A stretch of 64,000 nucleotides of DNA from Nitrospirota bacterium (GTDB lineage Bacteria > Nitrospirota > Thermodesulfovibrionia > Thermodesulfovibrionales > UBA6898). A program made the translations under genes and the position numbers. The stretch is from the NCBI GenBank assembly GCA_016214855.1, contig JACRMT010000016.1, positions 62,001-126,000 on the forward strand, read 5' to 3'. Of this stretch, positions 9,102 to 17,423 are shown in pieces. The notes beneath the pieces are model-generated. The model made no database searches and was not told the origin of the DNA. It saw nothing but the letters and a program-made list of their open reading frames with translations. Within the stretch, counting starts at the first letter, position 1, and every line of letters starts with the position of its first letter.

Positions 9102-9509
9102 TCAGATGAGGCTTGGGAAAAAGACCTGGCCCTGCCTTATAACTGATATGGCCGGGTACAGGTCTCTATCAATATGTTCCTTGAGCACATACCCCTCAGC
9201 GCCGACAGAGATCGCCCGCCTGAGATAGGCATCATCTTTGTGTATGGTCAGGATCAGCACTTTAATACGCGGGTGTTTCTGCTCGATTTCATGGGCTGCG
9301 TCGATTCCACTGAGCTTGGGCATGGATATGTCGAGTATTGCCATCTGCGGCCTGAGGCTGCCAATGAGTTTCAGCAGTTCATGCCCGTTGCAGGCTTCAC
9401 CAACCACCTTGAGGCCTGACATCCCGTCGATGATTTTTCTCAAATCCTGCCGGAACAATTCATGGTCATCAGCCAATACAATGTCATAACTTTTTACCTT
9501 CGGCATCAT
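9102..9509 (-). CDS. Stand-alone receiver-domain regulator (NarL-type, lacking its HTH domain)
   Basis: The 135 residues form one receiver domain: acidic pair D14/D15 (LADDHELFR), phospho-acceptor D60 (AILDISMP) and a VLKE lysine near residue 108. It closely resembles the receiver of the adjacent regulator at 9667-10320 but stops at FFPSLI, where that neighbour goes on to a linker and LuxR-type helix-turn-helix. Beyond the stop a shifted frame reads GILTSRV, reminiscent of the neighbour's GVLTPREKE. This suggests the DNA-binding domain was lost by frameshift and deletion. It may still act as a phosphate sink or be inactive. Confidence 0.8.
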   Translation of the reverse strand: MMPKVKSYDIVLADDHELFRQDLRKIIDGMSGLKVVGEACNGHELLKLIGSLRPQMAILDISMPKLSGIDAAHEIEQKHPRIKVLILTIHKDDAYLRRAISVGAEGYVLKEHIDRDLYPAISVIRQGQVFFPSLI

Positions 9510-9666
9510 TTATTTACCATGATAGTACGCACATGTCTCGTTGCTCATGGCACAAGGATATCAGGCTGCAGCAGGGGAGTAAATCGGCTAAACTACCTGT
9601 TTTGATATGGGCAAAACTACGTATGCGAAAAAAGAGGGGAGGGCCTTATCGCCCGAGCCATACAGT

Positions 9667-10320
9667 TCAGATATACCCTTCCTGCATGGCATATCTAACG
9701 AGATCGGCGGTATTTCTGATCTCTAATCTATCCATGATATTGGCACGATGACGTTCAACGGTACGTACACTGATAAAGAGAAGCTCGCCGATCTCTCTGC
9801 TCGTCTTGCCTTCAGCTATGAGCTTAAGGACTTCTTTTTCTCTTGGGGTCAGTACTCCGGACCGCACAGAGCTATTAACCGCACCGCGGTGCATGCCTGC
9901 CCAGTCATCCAGCATATCTTCCGCGAGATGAGGAGATACATATATTTTCCCCTGCCGTATCTTCTCAATAGCAATGAAAAGGTCAGGATCAGCGTCCTCC
10001 TTCAGCAGGTACCCGGCAGCGCCGGCAGCAATGGCCTGGTGAAGGTAAGACCTGTCATTATGCATGGTCAGGATCAGCACCTGTACCTCCGGATACTGAT
10101 GTCTGATCCGTGAGACGGCTTCGATCCCCCTGAGATTCGGCATGGATATATCCAGGATGACCAGATTCGGAGTTATTCTGCCAAGAAGTTTCAGCAGTTC
10201 AAGTCCGTCGCCGGCCTCCCCGACAACTTCAAGGCCTGCCACACTCTCGAGGATGCCCTTTAGGCCACTCCGCAGCAGTTTATGGTCGTCAGCAAGAATT
10301 ATGCGATATGTTTCCGCCAC
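9667..10320 (-). CDS. NarL/FixJ-family response regulator
   Basis: The 217-residue protein has a receiver domain (D11/D12, phospho-acceptor D57 in LVILDISMP) and a C-terminal LuxR-type helix-turn-helix starting LTPREKEVLKLIAEGKTS and containing SVRTVERHRANIM. It would bind DNA when phosphorylated. Its start lies three bases after the stop of the histidine kinase at 10324-11823, so the two form a cognate pair. The target genes cannot be told from this window. The receiver-only gene downstream looks like a decayed paralogue. Confidence 0.93.
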   Translation of the reverse strand: MAETYRIILADDHKLLRSGLKGILESVAGLEVVGEAGDGLELLKLLGRITPNLVILDISMPNLRGIEAVSRIRHQYPEVQVLILTMHNDRSYLHQAIAAGAAGYLLKEDADPDLFIAIEKIRQGKIYVSPHLAEDMLDDWAGMHRGAVNSSVRSGVLTPREKEVLKLIAEGKTSREIGELLFISVRTVERHRANIMDRLEIRNTADLVRYAMQEGYI

Positions 10321-10323
10321 TGC

Positions 10324-11823
10324 TTACTCCTTCTGAGCCGGTATAGTGAAAGATATTCGGGTGCCTCTTCCTTCCTTACTCTGTATCGTCAGGATTCCCA
10401 TCAGCATCCGCACCCGCTCTTCCATGATAGCAAGACCCAAACCCTTTCCAACAGAGTCTGCCCCAGAGAATCGCGAAGGGTTGAACCCCCTCCCATTATC
10501 CTCAATGGAGAAGGCGACCGCTCCGTTAACCTTTCGGACGATAACTGACGCGTCCCTCGCATCGGCGTGCTTTCCCAAGTTGGTGATAGCCTCCTGGAGG
10601 ACCCTGTATATCATTATACTGGCTTCCTCTGGAAAGAGACTGTCGATATCCTCCATATCCAGCGCGATGGTTCCATCAAAATTCCTGTTGAAGTTATCCA
10701 CCAGCCACCGGATGGCAGCGGTAAGACCGAGGTCTTCCAGTATGGCAGGACTCAAATCGCGGCTGAGCCTGCGTACGCTATCGATAGTCTGATCGATATA
10801 GTTCATTATATCTTCGCATTCATCTTTGCTCCCGGCATTGCCCTGACAGACTCTCGAGACAGACTTCAGCCTGAGCTTCATGATCGTCAAGGCATGCCCC
10901 AATTCATCATGCAGCTCTCTCGAAATGTTCTTTCTCTCCGTTTCCTGGGCAGTCATAAGACTGGAGGAAAGCAGCCGGAGCTGTTTTTCCGACTCTTTCA
11001 ATGTAACTTCTGTCTGCTTGCGCACCTCGATTTCGTTCAGGAGAAGCTCGTTAACGGTCGATAATTCCGATGTGCGCATTTCGATCAGCTCTGTAAGGCG
11101 CTCACGGTGTTCCTTCAGTTCCTCTGACTGAGAGAGAAGTTGCGCATTTGCCTCTACCAGCTCATTTTCCGTCCTTCGCCGCCGCTTTTCTCCGTACCAA
11201 AGACCTATTGCGGCGATAACCATGATAACAGTCCATGACGACAGGATACCAACGAAGAGACGCCGCGCTGTCTCTCTTTTTTTAGCATTGCCTGTTTTGG
11301 TAAGTTCTTCCAAAGCCCTCGTCTTTCTGAGAATTTCCCTGAATATCGGATCTGACTGCTCATCTTCGTCAGTTCCGCTGCCGGGCTTGTCAGCACGCTG
11401 AACGCTCTGAGGAATCATCATTTTGACCTGTATAATCAGGGACTTGATCTCTTCCACGCGTTCCTGCAGTACTCTGTCCTTCAGCGGATAAGGGATGTCC
11501 TCATGTTCGGTTTTCCCGCCGTTGACGAGCGCTTCGGCAAGGTTTATTGCCTGATCGATATGAGACCTAGCCTCATCCAGCGTCTCTGAAACCTCATTTT
11601 CGAAGGCCTCCTCCAACTGGCTATGGCCCATTGCAGTATGAATCTGTATATCCATGAGCGTAGCGCTCCGGACAAAATCGAGACGCTCTCTTTCGTTTAA
11701 GCGTTCGGCTGTCATGAGCAGGACAATCGAAAGAGTGCCGAGCAAAAAGAAAATTGTCGGCACCACGTAACAATACCTTAACTTTAGTGAACCAATCATC
11801 AGTTCTCTTATTAATTCAGCCAT
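10324..11823 (-). CDS. Membrane sensor histidine kinase, NarX/DegS (HisKA_3) type
   Basis: The 499-residue protein has a membrane segment at about 19-37, a 150-residue extracytoplasmic helical region, a second membrane segment at about 190-210 and a long coiled coil at 215-290. The HisKA_3 dimerisation helix follows with H305 (ERKNISRELHDELGH), and then an ATPase domain with N box (LQEAITNLGKHA), DNGRGF and GKGLGLAIM. The periplasmic segment contains acidic patches and no recognisable ligand domain. It is the partner of the NarL-type regulator immediately downstream and diverges from ntrB. Confidence 0.93.
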   Translation of the reverse strand: MAELIRELMIGSLKLRYCYVVPTIFFLLGTLSIVLLMTAERLNERERLDFVRSATLMDIQIHTAMGHSQLEEAFENEVSETLDEARSHIDQAINLAEALVNGGKTEHEDIPYPLKDRVLQERVEEIKSLIIQVKMMIPQSVQRADKPGSGTDEDEQSDPIFREILRKTRALEELTKTGNAKKRETARRLFVGILSSWTVIMVIAAIGLWYGEKRRRRTENELVEANAQLLSQSEELKEHRERLTELIEMRTSELSTVNELLLNEIEVRKQTEVTLKESEKQLRLLSSSLMTAQETERKNISRELHDELGHALTIMKLRLKSVSRVCQGNAGSKDECEDIMNYIDQTIDSVRRLSRDLSPAILEDLGLTAAIRWLVDNFNRNFDGTIALDMEDIDSLFPEEASIMIYRVLQEAITNLGKHADARDASVIVRKVNGAVAFSIEDNGRGFNPSRFSGADSVGKGLGLAIMEERVRMLMGILTIQSKEGRGTRISFTIPAQKE

Positions 11824-12039
11824 TGCACTCTATTGTATAAAAATTCGAACATCTATGCCATAACCTGCCATAACTATTATGAGAGAAGAAATTTTTCAAA
11901 AGCATTTATCGGGTTGTCAAGAACCGAAAGTTTTCAGTGTGTCAAGCCTGTTCGCTTTCGACCTCGAGCATTTCCCAATTTGAAAAAAGTCCTGCTGATA
12001 TGATAGAGTTCATGCACTCCTTCTACCGAAAAATAGGCA

Positions 12040-13074
12040 ATGTTTTCTTTTGAATCAATCATTCATAACCTTAAAGAGACCATCATTCTTTTTGACAAAA
12101 AAAGCAGGATGACATTTATCAATAAAAGCGGCGAAGAGCTCTTCGGCAAGAGCTCCAGGGATATTGTCGGCAAAAAACTGAGCCAGCTCTTTCGGGGTGA
12201 AAAGAAGATATCGCCGCTCATCAGGAAGAGCATCGACGAAGAACGCTCCTTCAGGGGGAAGTCGGTCAGCATTTACATGGCAAGACAGATGAACATTGAT
12301 TTCAGCCTCTCACCCTTTTATGTCCAGGACCGGGTCGAAGGGGCAGCCCTTTCGCTGTCCGAGAATATACCGCTTGCCGAAGGTGAGGATCATGACCACG
12401 AGGCACTGGTATTTCTGCTCGGCTCCATATCTCATGAGATAAAAAATCCCCTCGGCGGCATAAAGGGCGCTGCGCAACTTCTCGTTCAGAGAACAAAAGA
12501 CTCATCCCTTGCTGAATACGCTGACCTCATCGTCAGAGAAACCGACCGGCTGAATGCTATCCTCCAGGACTATCTCACCATATGCAGAAAGCCTTCCTTC
12601 CAGGCGGTCAATATCCACGAAGTCGTCGAAAAAACCGTTGCGATCCTCTCTGTTCCGATCGAAAAGGCCGGTATCAGGATCAGGAGGCTCTACGATCCCA
12701 GCCTCCCGGTTATCCTCGGCGATGAGTCAAAGCTCCTTCAGGTTTTTCTGAACATCATCAAGAATGCGCTGGAATCGATGAAGAAAGGTGGGTTGCTTGA
12801 AATATCCACCGGTCCCTCAAAGGAGCTCTTTGGTGAACACGGGAAGATAAAACGCATGGCTCTGATAACCATCAGGGATACGGGAAAAGGCATGACAGAA
12901 GAGGATCTGCAAAAGATCTTCCTGCCGTTTTACACAAAGAAAAAAGGCGGTACCGGCATAGGGCTCGCCCTCTCGAAGAAGATCATGAAAGATCACGGCG
13001 GCATGATCTCGGTCACGAGCCAGAAAGGCAAGGGCACTATGTTCTCGCTGTATCTGCCCTTCCGGGAAGCCTGA
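12040..13074 (+). CDS. ntrB: Nitrogen-regulation-type histidine kinase (PAS-HisKA-HATPase)
   Basis: This soluble 344-residue kinase has no membrane segment. It has an N-terminal PAS domain (residues about 5-110), HisKA with H132 (GSISHEIKNPLGG) and a HATPase domain with NIIKNALESM, DTGKGM and GTGIGLALSKKI. The architecture and its place 16 bases ahead of a sigma-54 activator match NtrB/GlnL. Other AtoS-like kinases share this layout, so nitrogen sensing is inferred from architecture and is not shown directly. Confidence 0.8.
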   Translation: MFSFESIIHNLKETIILFDKKSRMTFINKSGEELFGKSSRDIVGKKLSQLFRGEKKISPLIRKSIDEERSFRGKSVSIYMARQMNIDFSLSPFYVQDRVEGAALSLSENIPLAEGEDHDHEALVFLLGSISHEIKNPLGGIKGAAQLLVQRTKDSSLAEYADLIVRETDRLNAILQDYLTICRKPSFQAVNIHEVVEKTVAILSVPIEKAGIRIRRLYDPSLPVILGDESKLLQVFLNIIKNALESMKKGGLLEISTGPSKELFGEHGKIKRMALITIRDTGKGMTEEDLQKIFLPFYTKKKGGTGIGLALSKKIMKDHGGMISVTSQKGKGTMFSLYLPFREA

Positions 13075-13090
13075 AGCGGGTGCTTTAATT

Positions 13091-14485
13091 ATGGATAAGA
13101 AGATCCTCATCATAGACGACGACGAAAGCATCATCTGGGTGGTTAAAAAAGCGCTGGAGCCGGCAGGATATAAGATCAGCTCGCGGACCAGGCTCGCATC
13201 AGGTCTTCGGGCTGCCGAGGATCAGCCCCCGGTCATTCTGCTTGACCTCATCCTGCCTGACGGCAACGGCCTTGACGGCCTGCGCGAACTGAGGGCATCG
13301 CATCCGGACACGATCGTGATCATGATAACGGCAAACGCCATGATGGACAGCACGATCAGCGCCATGAAGGAAGGCGCATATGATTATCTCGAAAAACCCT
13401 TTGACATCGAAGAGCTTAAGATCCTGGTGGACAAGGCATTCAAGGATCTTGCCCTGCGGCAGGAACTGAGGGAGCTCAAGAAAGCTGCCTTTGAGACCGA
13501 AGCGCCGCAGATGGTCGGCAAAAGTCCGAAGATGCTGAAGATATTCAAGGATATCGGCAGGGTGGCGTCAAAAGATATTACGGTCCTGATCACCGGCGAA
13601 AGCGGCACCGGCAAGGAACTGGTGGCCAAGGCCATCCACCTGAACAGCAGACGTTCAACCGGGCCCTTTGTGGCCATTAATGCTGCATCGATCCCCAGGG
13701 ATCTGCTCGAATCAGAGCTGTTCGGGTATAAAAAAGGGGCCTTTACCGGTGCTGTCCGTGACAAGACCGGCAGGATCGAAGCGGCCGATGGGGGCACGCT
13801 CTTCCTTGACGAAATCGGTGAAATGGAGCAGAACCTCCAGGCAAAACTGCTCCGTTTTCTTCAGGAGAAGGAGTTCAATCCCCTTGGGAGCAATAATACT
13901 ATCAAGGCCGATGTCCGTATTATCGGTGCAACGAACAGAGATCTTGCCGAGGCAGTCAGTCAGGGCCGTTTTCGCGAGGACCTCTATTACCGCTTCAATG
14001 TCGTTCAGATCAAGGTGCCGCCGCTCAGAGAGAGAAAAGAGGACGTCCCTCTGCTGATAAAACGCTTTCTGCAGGAAGCGGTTGAAAAGCTGGAGACCGG
14101 GGAAAAGGAACTATCCAGGGAAACAAAGGCCTTTCTTGAAAAATATGATTGGCCCGGCAATGTGCGCGAACTTGAAAATGTGATCAAGCGGGCCTGCGTG
14201 CTTTCGACCGGCACGATCATCGAGAAAAAAGACCTGCTTATCGAAGAGGCAAATTCTTACTCCATAAAGGATTTTCTCGAGGAGAAGCTGAAGCGGTATC
14301 TCAAGGACATGGCAAAGATCACGAATTTCAATCTGTACGACACGGTCCTCTCTGAGGTGGAAAAAGCGCTTATCTCCATCGTCCTGAAAGAAACGAACGG
14401 CAACCAGCTCAAGACAGCGAGACTGCTTGGCATTAACCGCAACACGCTCAGGACCAAGATCAAGGGATACAAGATCAAGACCTGA
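13091..14485 (+). CDS. ntrC: Sigma-54-dependent response regulator, NtrC type
   Basis: This 464-residue activator has a receiver domain (D10/D11, phospho-acceptor D52), a central AAA+ domain with Walker A GESGTGKE from residue 169, the sigma-54 contact loop GAFTGA at 216-221, GGTLFLDEIGEM as Walker B and RFREDLYYRFNV. A C-terminal Fis-type helix-turn-helix follows (NQLKTARLLGINRNTLRTKI). It would open sigma-54 promoters when phosphorylated by the adjacent kinase. The receiver and kinase order is the classical ntrBC pair. I found no convincing sigma-54 promoter in the window. Confidence 0.9.
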   Translation: MDKKILIIDDDESIIWVVKKALEPAGYKISSRTRLASGLRAAEDQPPVILLDLILPDGNGLDGLRELRASHPDTIVIMITANAMMDSTISAMKEGAYDYLEKPFDIEELKILVDKAFKDLALRQELRELKKAAFETEAPQMVGKSPKMLKIFKDIGRVASKDITVLITGESGTGKELVAKAIHLNSRRSTGPFVAINAASIPRDLLESELFGYKKGAFTGAVRDKTGRIEAADGGTLFLDEIGEMEQNLQAKLLRFLQEKEFNPLGSNNTIKADVRIIGATNRDLAEAVSQGRFREDLYYRFNVVQIKVPPLRERKEDVPLLIKRFLQEAVEKLETGEKELSRETKAFLEKYDWPGNVRELENVIKRACVLSTGTIIEKKDLLIEEANSYSIKDFLEEKLKRYLKDMAKITNFNLYDTVLSEVEKALISIVLKETNGNQLKTARLLGINRNTLRTKIKGYKIKT

Positions 14486-14660
14486 GTTTCAGCCACATCA
14501 GACCTCACCAGCACACTATGCATCGCTTCTCTCATAAGCCTGACACAGCTGACCCTTGACGGGCTTATCACTGCAGAGGAAGGTTCAAGGCACGCGGTTA
14601 ACCTGACTGCTGCCAGGAGGGGATAAAAGAAAGGGGCATAAGACGACCGCCGCGGAAGAA

Positions 14661-15902
14661 TTATTTCATGAGATATTCGAAGCGTTTTTTGAAATCAGCA
14701 ACGGACAGCTTTGCGGTCTTTGCCAGCACCTCGACATTCCCGGTATTGAAGTCCTCTTTTTCGAGGCGTATCATATATTTTCTTCCGACCTCATAGGACT
14801 CTGACGTTATATCAACGAGCCGCACCTTTGTCTTGCCGGTTGCAGAGTCTGTCATTTCGACAAAAGATACAGGCCTGAGCCTGCCTTCATCAAGGGTTAT
14901 CATGGCACCGGTCCCTCCACTAAGCAGAAACCGGACAGCGCCGTACCCGAGGTTACGCGTGTACTCGATATCATAGGGCACTGGGTCTGCCGCCCGCAGT
15001 TCATAGCCTATGGTCTTGTGGACAATGGTCATATGCACACCTCTTGCGCCAAGGCTCTTCTTCACCATGTCACTCATAATTCTGCCAAGCTGGATCTCCG
15101 AGAGCCTCATTCTGCCGACCTCATCACATTTGATATCGTCGCAGGCCCTGAGTTCCAGTTCGTCAACCTTTGCTGAAATACCTTCAGCCAGTACCGCTAT
15201 GCCATGATCCTTGCCATGGGCAAGCCTCTTGATAATAGCACCCTCAAGGATATCGGAGATCTTCTGAAAGGGGATCCTGTTTTCAGTGAATTCTTCAGGG
15301 ATAAGAGTGATCGTGGCGCCAACTGCCTTGCCGATACCCAGTGCAAGGTGACCGGCGTTCCTTCCCATGGTAGAGATGAAATACCATCTGCCCGTGGTTC
15401 TGGCATCCTCCATGATATTCTTCACGATCTCTACGCCCCAGTGGCGCGCCGTGTGATAGCCAAAGGATGACCGGCCGCCCGGAAGGGTGAGGTCGTTATC
15501 AATCGTCTTGGGCACATGGACAACAGAGACCTTGCCCCGCGACTCCCGTTCGATCCAGCGTGCCATAAATGCGGTGCCGTCACCGCCGATCGTTATGAGA
15601 TATCGGACCTTCAGGGTCTTCAGGGTCTTGAGCAGGACCGGGAATTTGGCTTTCGCAATGTCAGCAGGGTCGCGGGATGTCCTGAGGATCGAGCCGCCCG
15701 CAGTATGGATCCTTGACACATCCTCGATGCTAAGGGGTATGGCACAATTCTTATCGCCCGCAAAAAGGCTCTTAAAGCCTCCGAAAATGCCGATGACCTC
15801 TTTGCCTTCATTAATCGCCTCAATGGTCGCCGCACTGATGACCCCGTTGATACCGGGCGCAGGGCCGCCGCCGACAACAATAGCCACAACCTCTTTTTTC
15901 AT
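14661..15902 (-). CDS. 6-phosphofructokinase family protein (phosphoryl donor uncertain)
   Basis: This 413-residue enzyme would phosphorylate fructose 6-phosphate. The donor site reads GGDGT at 106-110, and the Gly at the fourth position is typical of ATP-dependent forms. The catalytic loop is PKTIDND at 131-137, where Lys is typical of pyrophosphate-dependent forms. The protein therefore carries mixed donor signatures, and I leave the donor open. It starts two bases after the yjbQ-like stop, so both are on one message. A glycolytic role with the class II aldolase at 3802 is plausible. Confidence 0.88.
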   Translation of the reverse strand: MKKEVVAIVVGGGPAPGINGVISAATIEAINEGKEVIGIFGGFKSLFAGDKNCAIPLSIEDVSRIHTAGGSILRTSRDPADIAKAKFPVLLKTLKTLKVRYLITIGGDGTAFMARWIERESRGKVSVVHVPKTIDNDLTLPGGRSSFGYHTARHWGVEIVKNIMEDARTTGRWYFISTMGRNAGHLALGIGKAVGATITLIPEEFTENRIPFQKISDILEGAIIKRLAHGKDHGIAVLAEGISAKVDELELRACDDIKCDEVGRMRLSEIQLGRIMSDMVKKSLGARGVHMTIVHKTIGYELRAADPVPYDIEYTRNLGYGAVRFLLSGGTGAMITLDEGRLRPVSFVEMTDSATGKTKVRLVDITSESYEVGRKYMIRLEKEDFNTGNVEVLAKTAKLSVADFKKRFEYLMK

Positions 15903-15904
15903 GT

Positions 15905-16318
15905 CTATGCCTGCTTCCTGTCGCTGGTGGTGAACTTGAGCGCAACCCTTCTATGTCTCGGCCCATCGAACTCGCAGAAAAAGATGGACTGCCAGGTGCC
16001 TAACACAAGCTTGCCTTCTTCAACAAAAACATGACTGGAAACGCCGACCACCGCTGCCTTGATATGCGCTGATGAGTTGCCCTCGCGGTGATGATAGTCA
16101 CCCTCAAACGGTATGACCCTGTTCAGATAGGTCTGGATATCGCGCTGCACAGAGGGATCAGCCCCCTCATTGATCGTAATACCCGCTGTAGTATGCGGCA
16201 CAAAGAGATAGCAGATACCGTTAGAAATGCCTGCTTCCTTGACCGCCTCCTGTATCTTTTCCGTAACGTCGACAAACTCGGTTCTTGTCTTGCTCTTTAC
16301 GTTTATATACCTGACCAC
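15905..16318 (-). CDS. YjbQ / UPF0047 family protein
   Basis: The 137-residue protein belongs to the secondary thiamine-phosphate synthase-like YjbQ family. Diagnostic segments are LFVPHTTAGITINEGADPSV, with the conserved His and Glu, then GNSSAHIKA and GTWQSIFFCEFDGPR. The family's physiological role is unsettled; weak thiamin phosphate synthase activity has been reported for members. It sits between lpxK and the phosphofructokinase with short gaps on both sides and is likely co-transcribed. Confidence 0.93.
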   Translation of the reverse strand: MVRYINVKSKTRTEFVDVTEKIQEAVKEAGISNGICYLFVPHTTAGITINEGADPSVQRDIQTYLNRVIPFEGDYHHREGNSSAHIKAAVVGVSSHVFVEEGKLVLGTWQSIFFCEFDGPRHRRVALKFTTSDRKQA

Positions 16319-16345
16319 GTCTTCCCCCTATAGTGTTCAGACCAG

Positions 16346-17380
16346 TTATGCAAACACGCTGTCATAAAAAGACCGGTCTGCAATGAATGCAATTTCTATT
16401 ATAAGAATATTTCCCGGCAAATCAAGATTTCTGAGCTTAACAAAATCTTTCTCTGTGGTAAGGATCCAGGATGCGCCTGATGCCATACATTCTCTGCTGA
16501 CAGCATCAACGTCCTGCTGACAATACCGGTGATGGTCGCGGTATGCCTTCATGCCTGTCACTTCTGCGCCTGAACCTGTTGCCGTTGCTCTGAACGCCTC
16601 GGGATCTGCCAGGCCGCAAAAACAGAAGACCTTTCTGCCTTGCAGGGAAGCAGGCGGTTTTCTCTCTCCCGATCCGGACCTCACCGCAATAACACGATGA
16701 TCAGAAAAAAAGATCGGAGCATGCTTATTGTATTTTCTTATCCCAGCGATAAGTCCTGCATCTTCACGCTCTGCCTTGGTGATCATGATGACATCTGCCC
16801 TGTTCAGTCCGGTCAAGGGCTCCCTCAAGATTCCAACAGGAAACAGTTTCCTGTTGCCAAAAGGATTTCTTGAATCAATAAGCACGATGTCCCGGTCTCT
16901 GGACAGTTTCCAGTGCTGGAATCCATCGTCGAGAATGAAGAGAGGAGTTGGGGGTTGGGGATTAGGGGAAGAAGATAAACTCAGTTCCGAAGCTGAAGGC
17001 TGAAGGCTAAGAGCTGAGATTGCAAACATACCTGATTCATACCTGTCAGCACCCTTTACGATAGCTACTCCTTCGAGCCTCTCTGCCATCAGAAGCGGTT
17101 CGTCACCAGCCTGCGCCGAAGTGAGAAGCGGCTTTTCTCCTTTGGTTACAAAACACGGTCCCTGAGCAGTTCCCTTGTACCCGCGCGTAAGAATGATCGG
17201 CAGGAATCCCCGCTTTTTCGCCTCTTGCGCTACAGCGATCGCAGCGGGAGTTTTGCCGGTCCCGCCCAGCGTGATGTTGCCGATGCTGATCACTCTGAAA
17301 GGCAATCTCTTTTGGTCCTTCAGCGCAAAAAACTTCTTTGCGGAAAGCCCAAGATAATATAGGTATTCGAGGAAATTCAT
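16346..17380 (-). CDS. lpxK: Tetraacyldisaccharide 4'-kinase LpxK
   Basis: LpxK phosphorylates the 4' position of the lipid A disaccharide at the inner membrane. The Walker A motif is at 34-45 (GNITLGGTGKTP), and ILDDGFQH and RDIVLID follow in the usual order. Residues about 121-146 form a Ser/Pro-rich insert not expected in the family, encoded by a low-complexity stretch at 16943-17020 that looks like a dispersed repeat inserted in frame. The length of 344 matches LpxK otherwise. It belongs to the minus-strand lipid A block with waaA, lpxB and gnnA/gnnB-like genes. Confidence 0.95.
   Translation of the reverse strand: MNFLEYLYYLGLSAKKFFALKDQKRLPFRVISIGNITLGGTGKTPAAIAVAQEAKKRGFLPIILTRGYKGTAQGPCFVTKGEKPLLTSAQAGDEPLLMAERLEGVAIVKGADRYESGMFAISALSLQPSASELSLSSSPNPQPPTPLFILDDGFQHWKLSRDRDIVLIDSRNPFGNRKLFPVGILREPLTGLNRADVIMITKAEREDAGLIAGIRKYNKHAPIFFSDHRVIAVRSGSGERKPPASLQGRKVFCFCGLADPEAFRATATGSGAEVTGMKAYRDHHRYCQQDVDAVSRECMASGASWILTTEKDFVKLRNLDLPGNILIIEIAFIADRSFYDSVFA
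16943..17020 (-). repeat. Low-complexity in-frame insert inside lpxK
   Basis: The plus strand reads GAGTTGGGGGTTGGGGATT followed by GCTGAAGGCTGAAGGCTAAG-type repeats. On the coding strand it adds about 26 residues rich in Ser, Pro and Leu between ADRYESGMFA and LFILDDGFQH, segments that are close together in typical LpxK proteins. The boundaries are approximate. Confidence 0.6.
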
Positions 17381-17423
17381 TTTTCTATTCTACTCCAATC
17401 CCCCCACAAAAAATGAGATGCTC

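Noticed and set aside
13091-14485. Sigma-54 promoters controlled by NtrC within the window
   Set aside because: I looked for TGGCAC-N5-TTGC type sites in the larger gaps and found none convincing.
14486-14624. In-frame 46-codon extension beyond the ntrC stop
   Set aside because: The frame is open after the TGA but has no start codon or ribosome binding site and no recognisable similarity. Readthrough is not supported, and ntrC is already full length.
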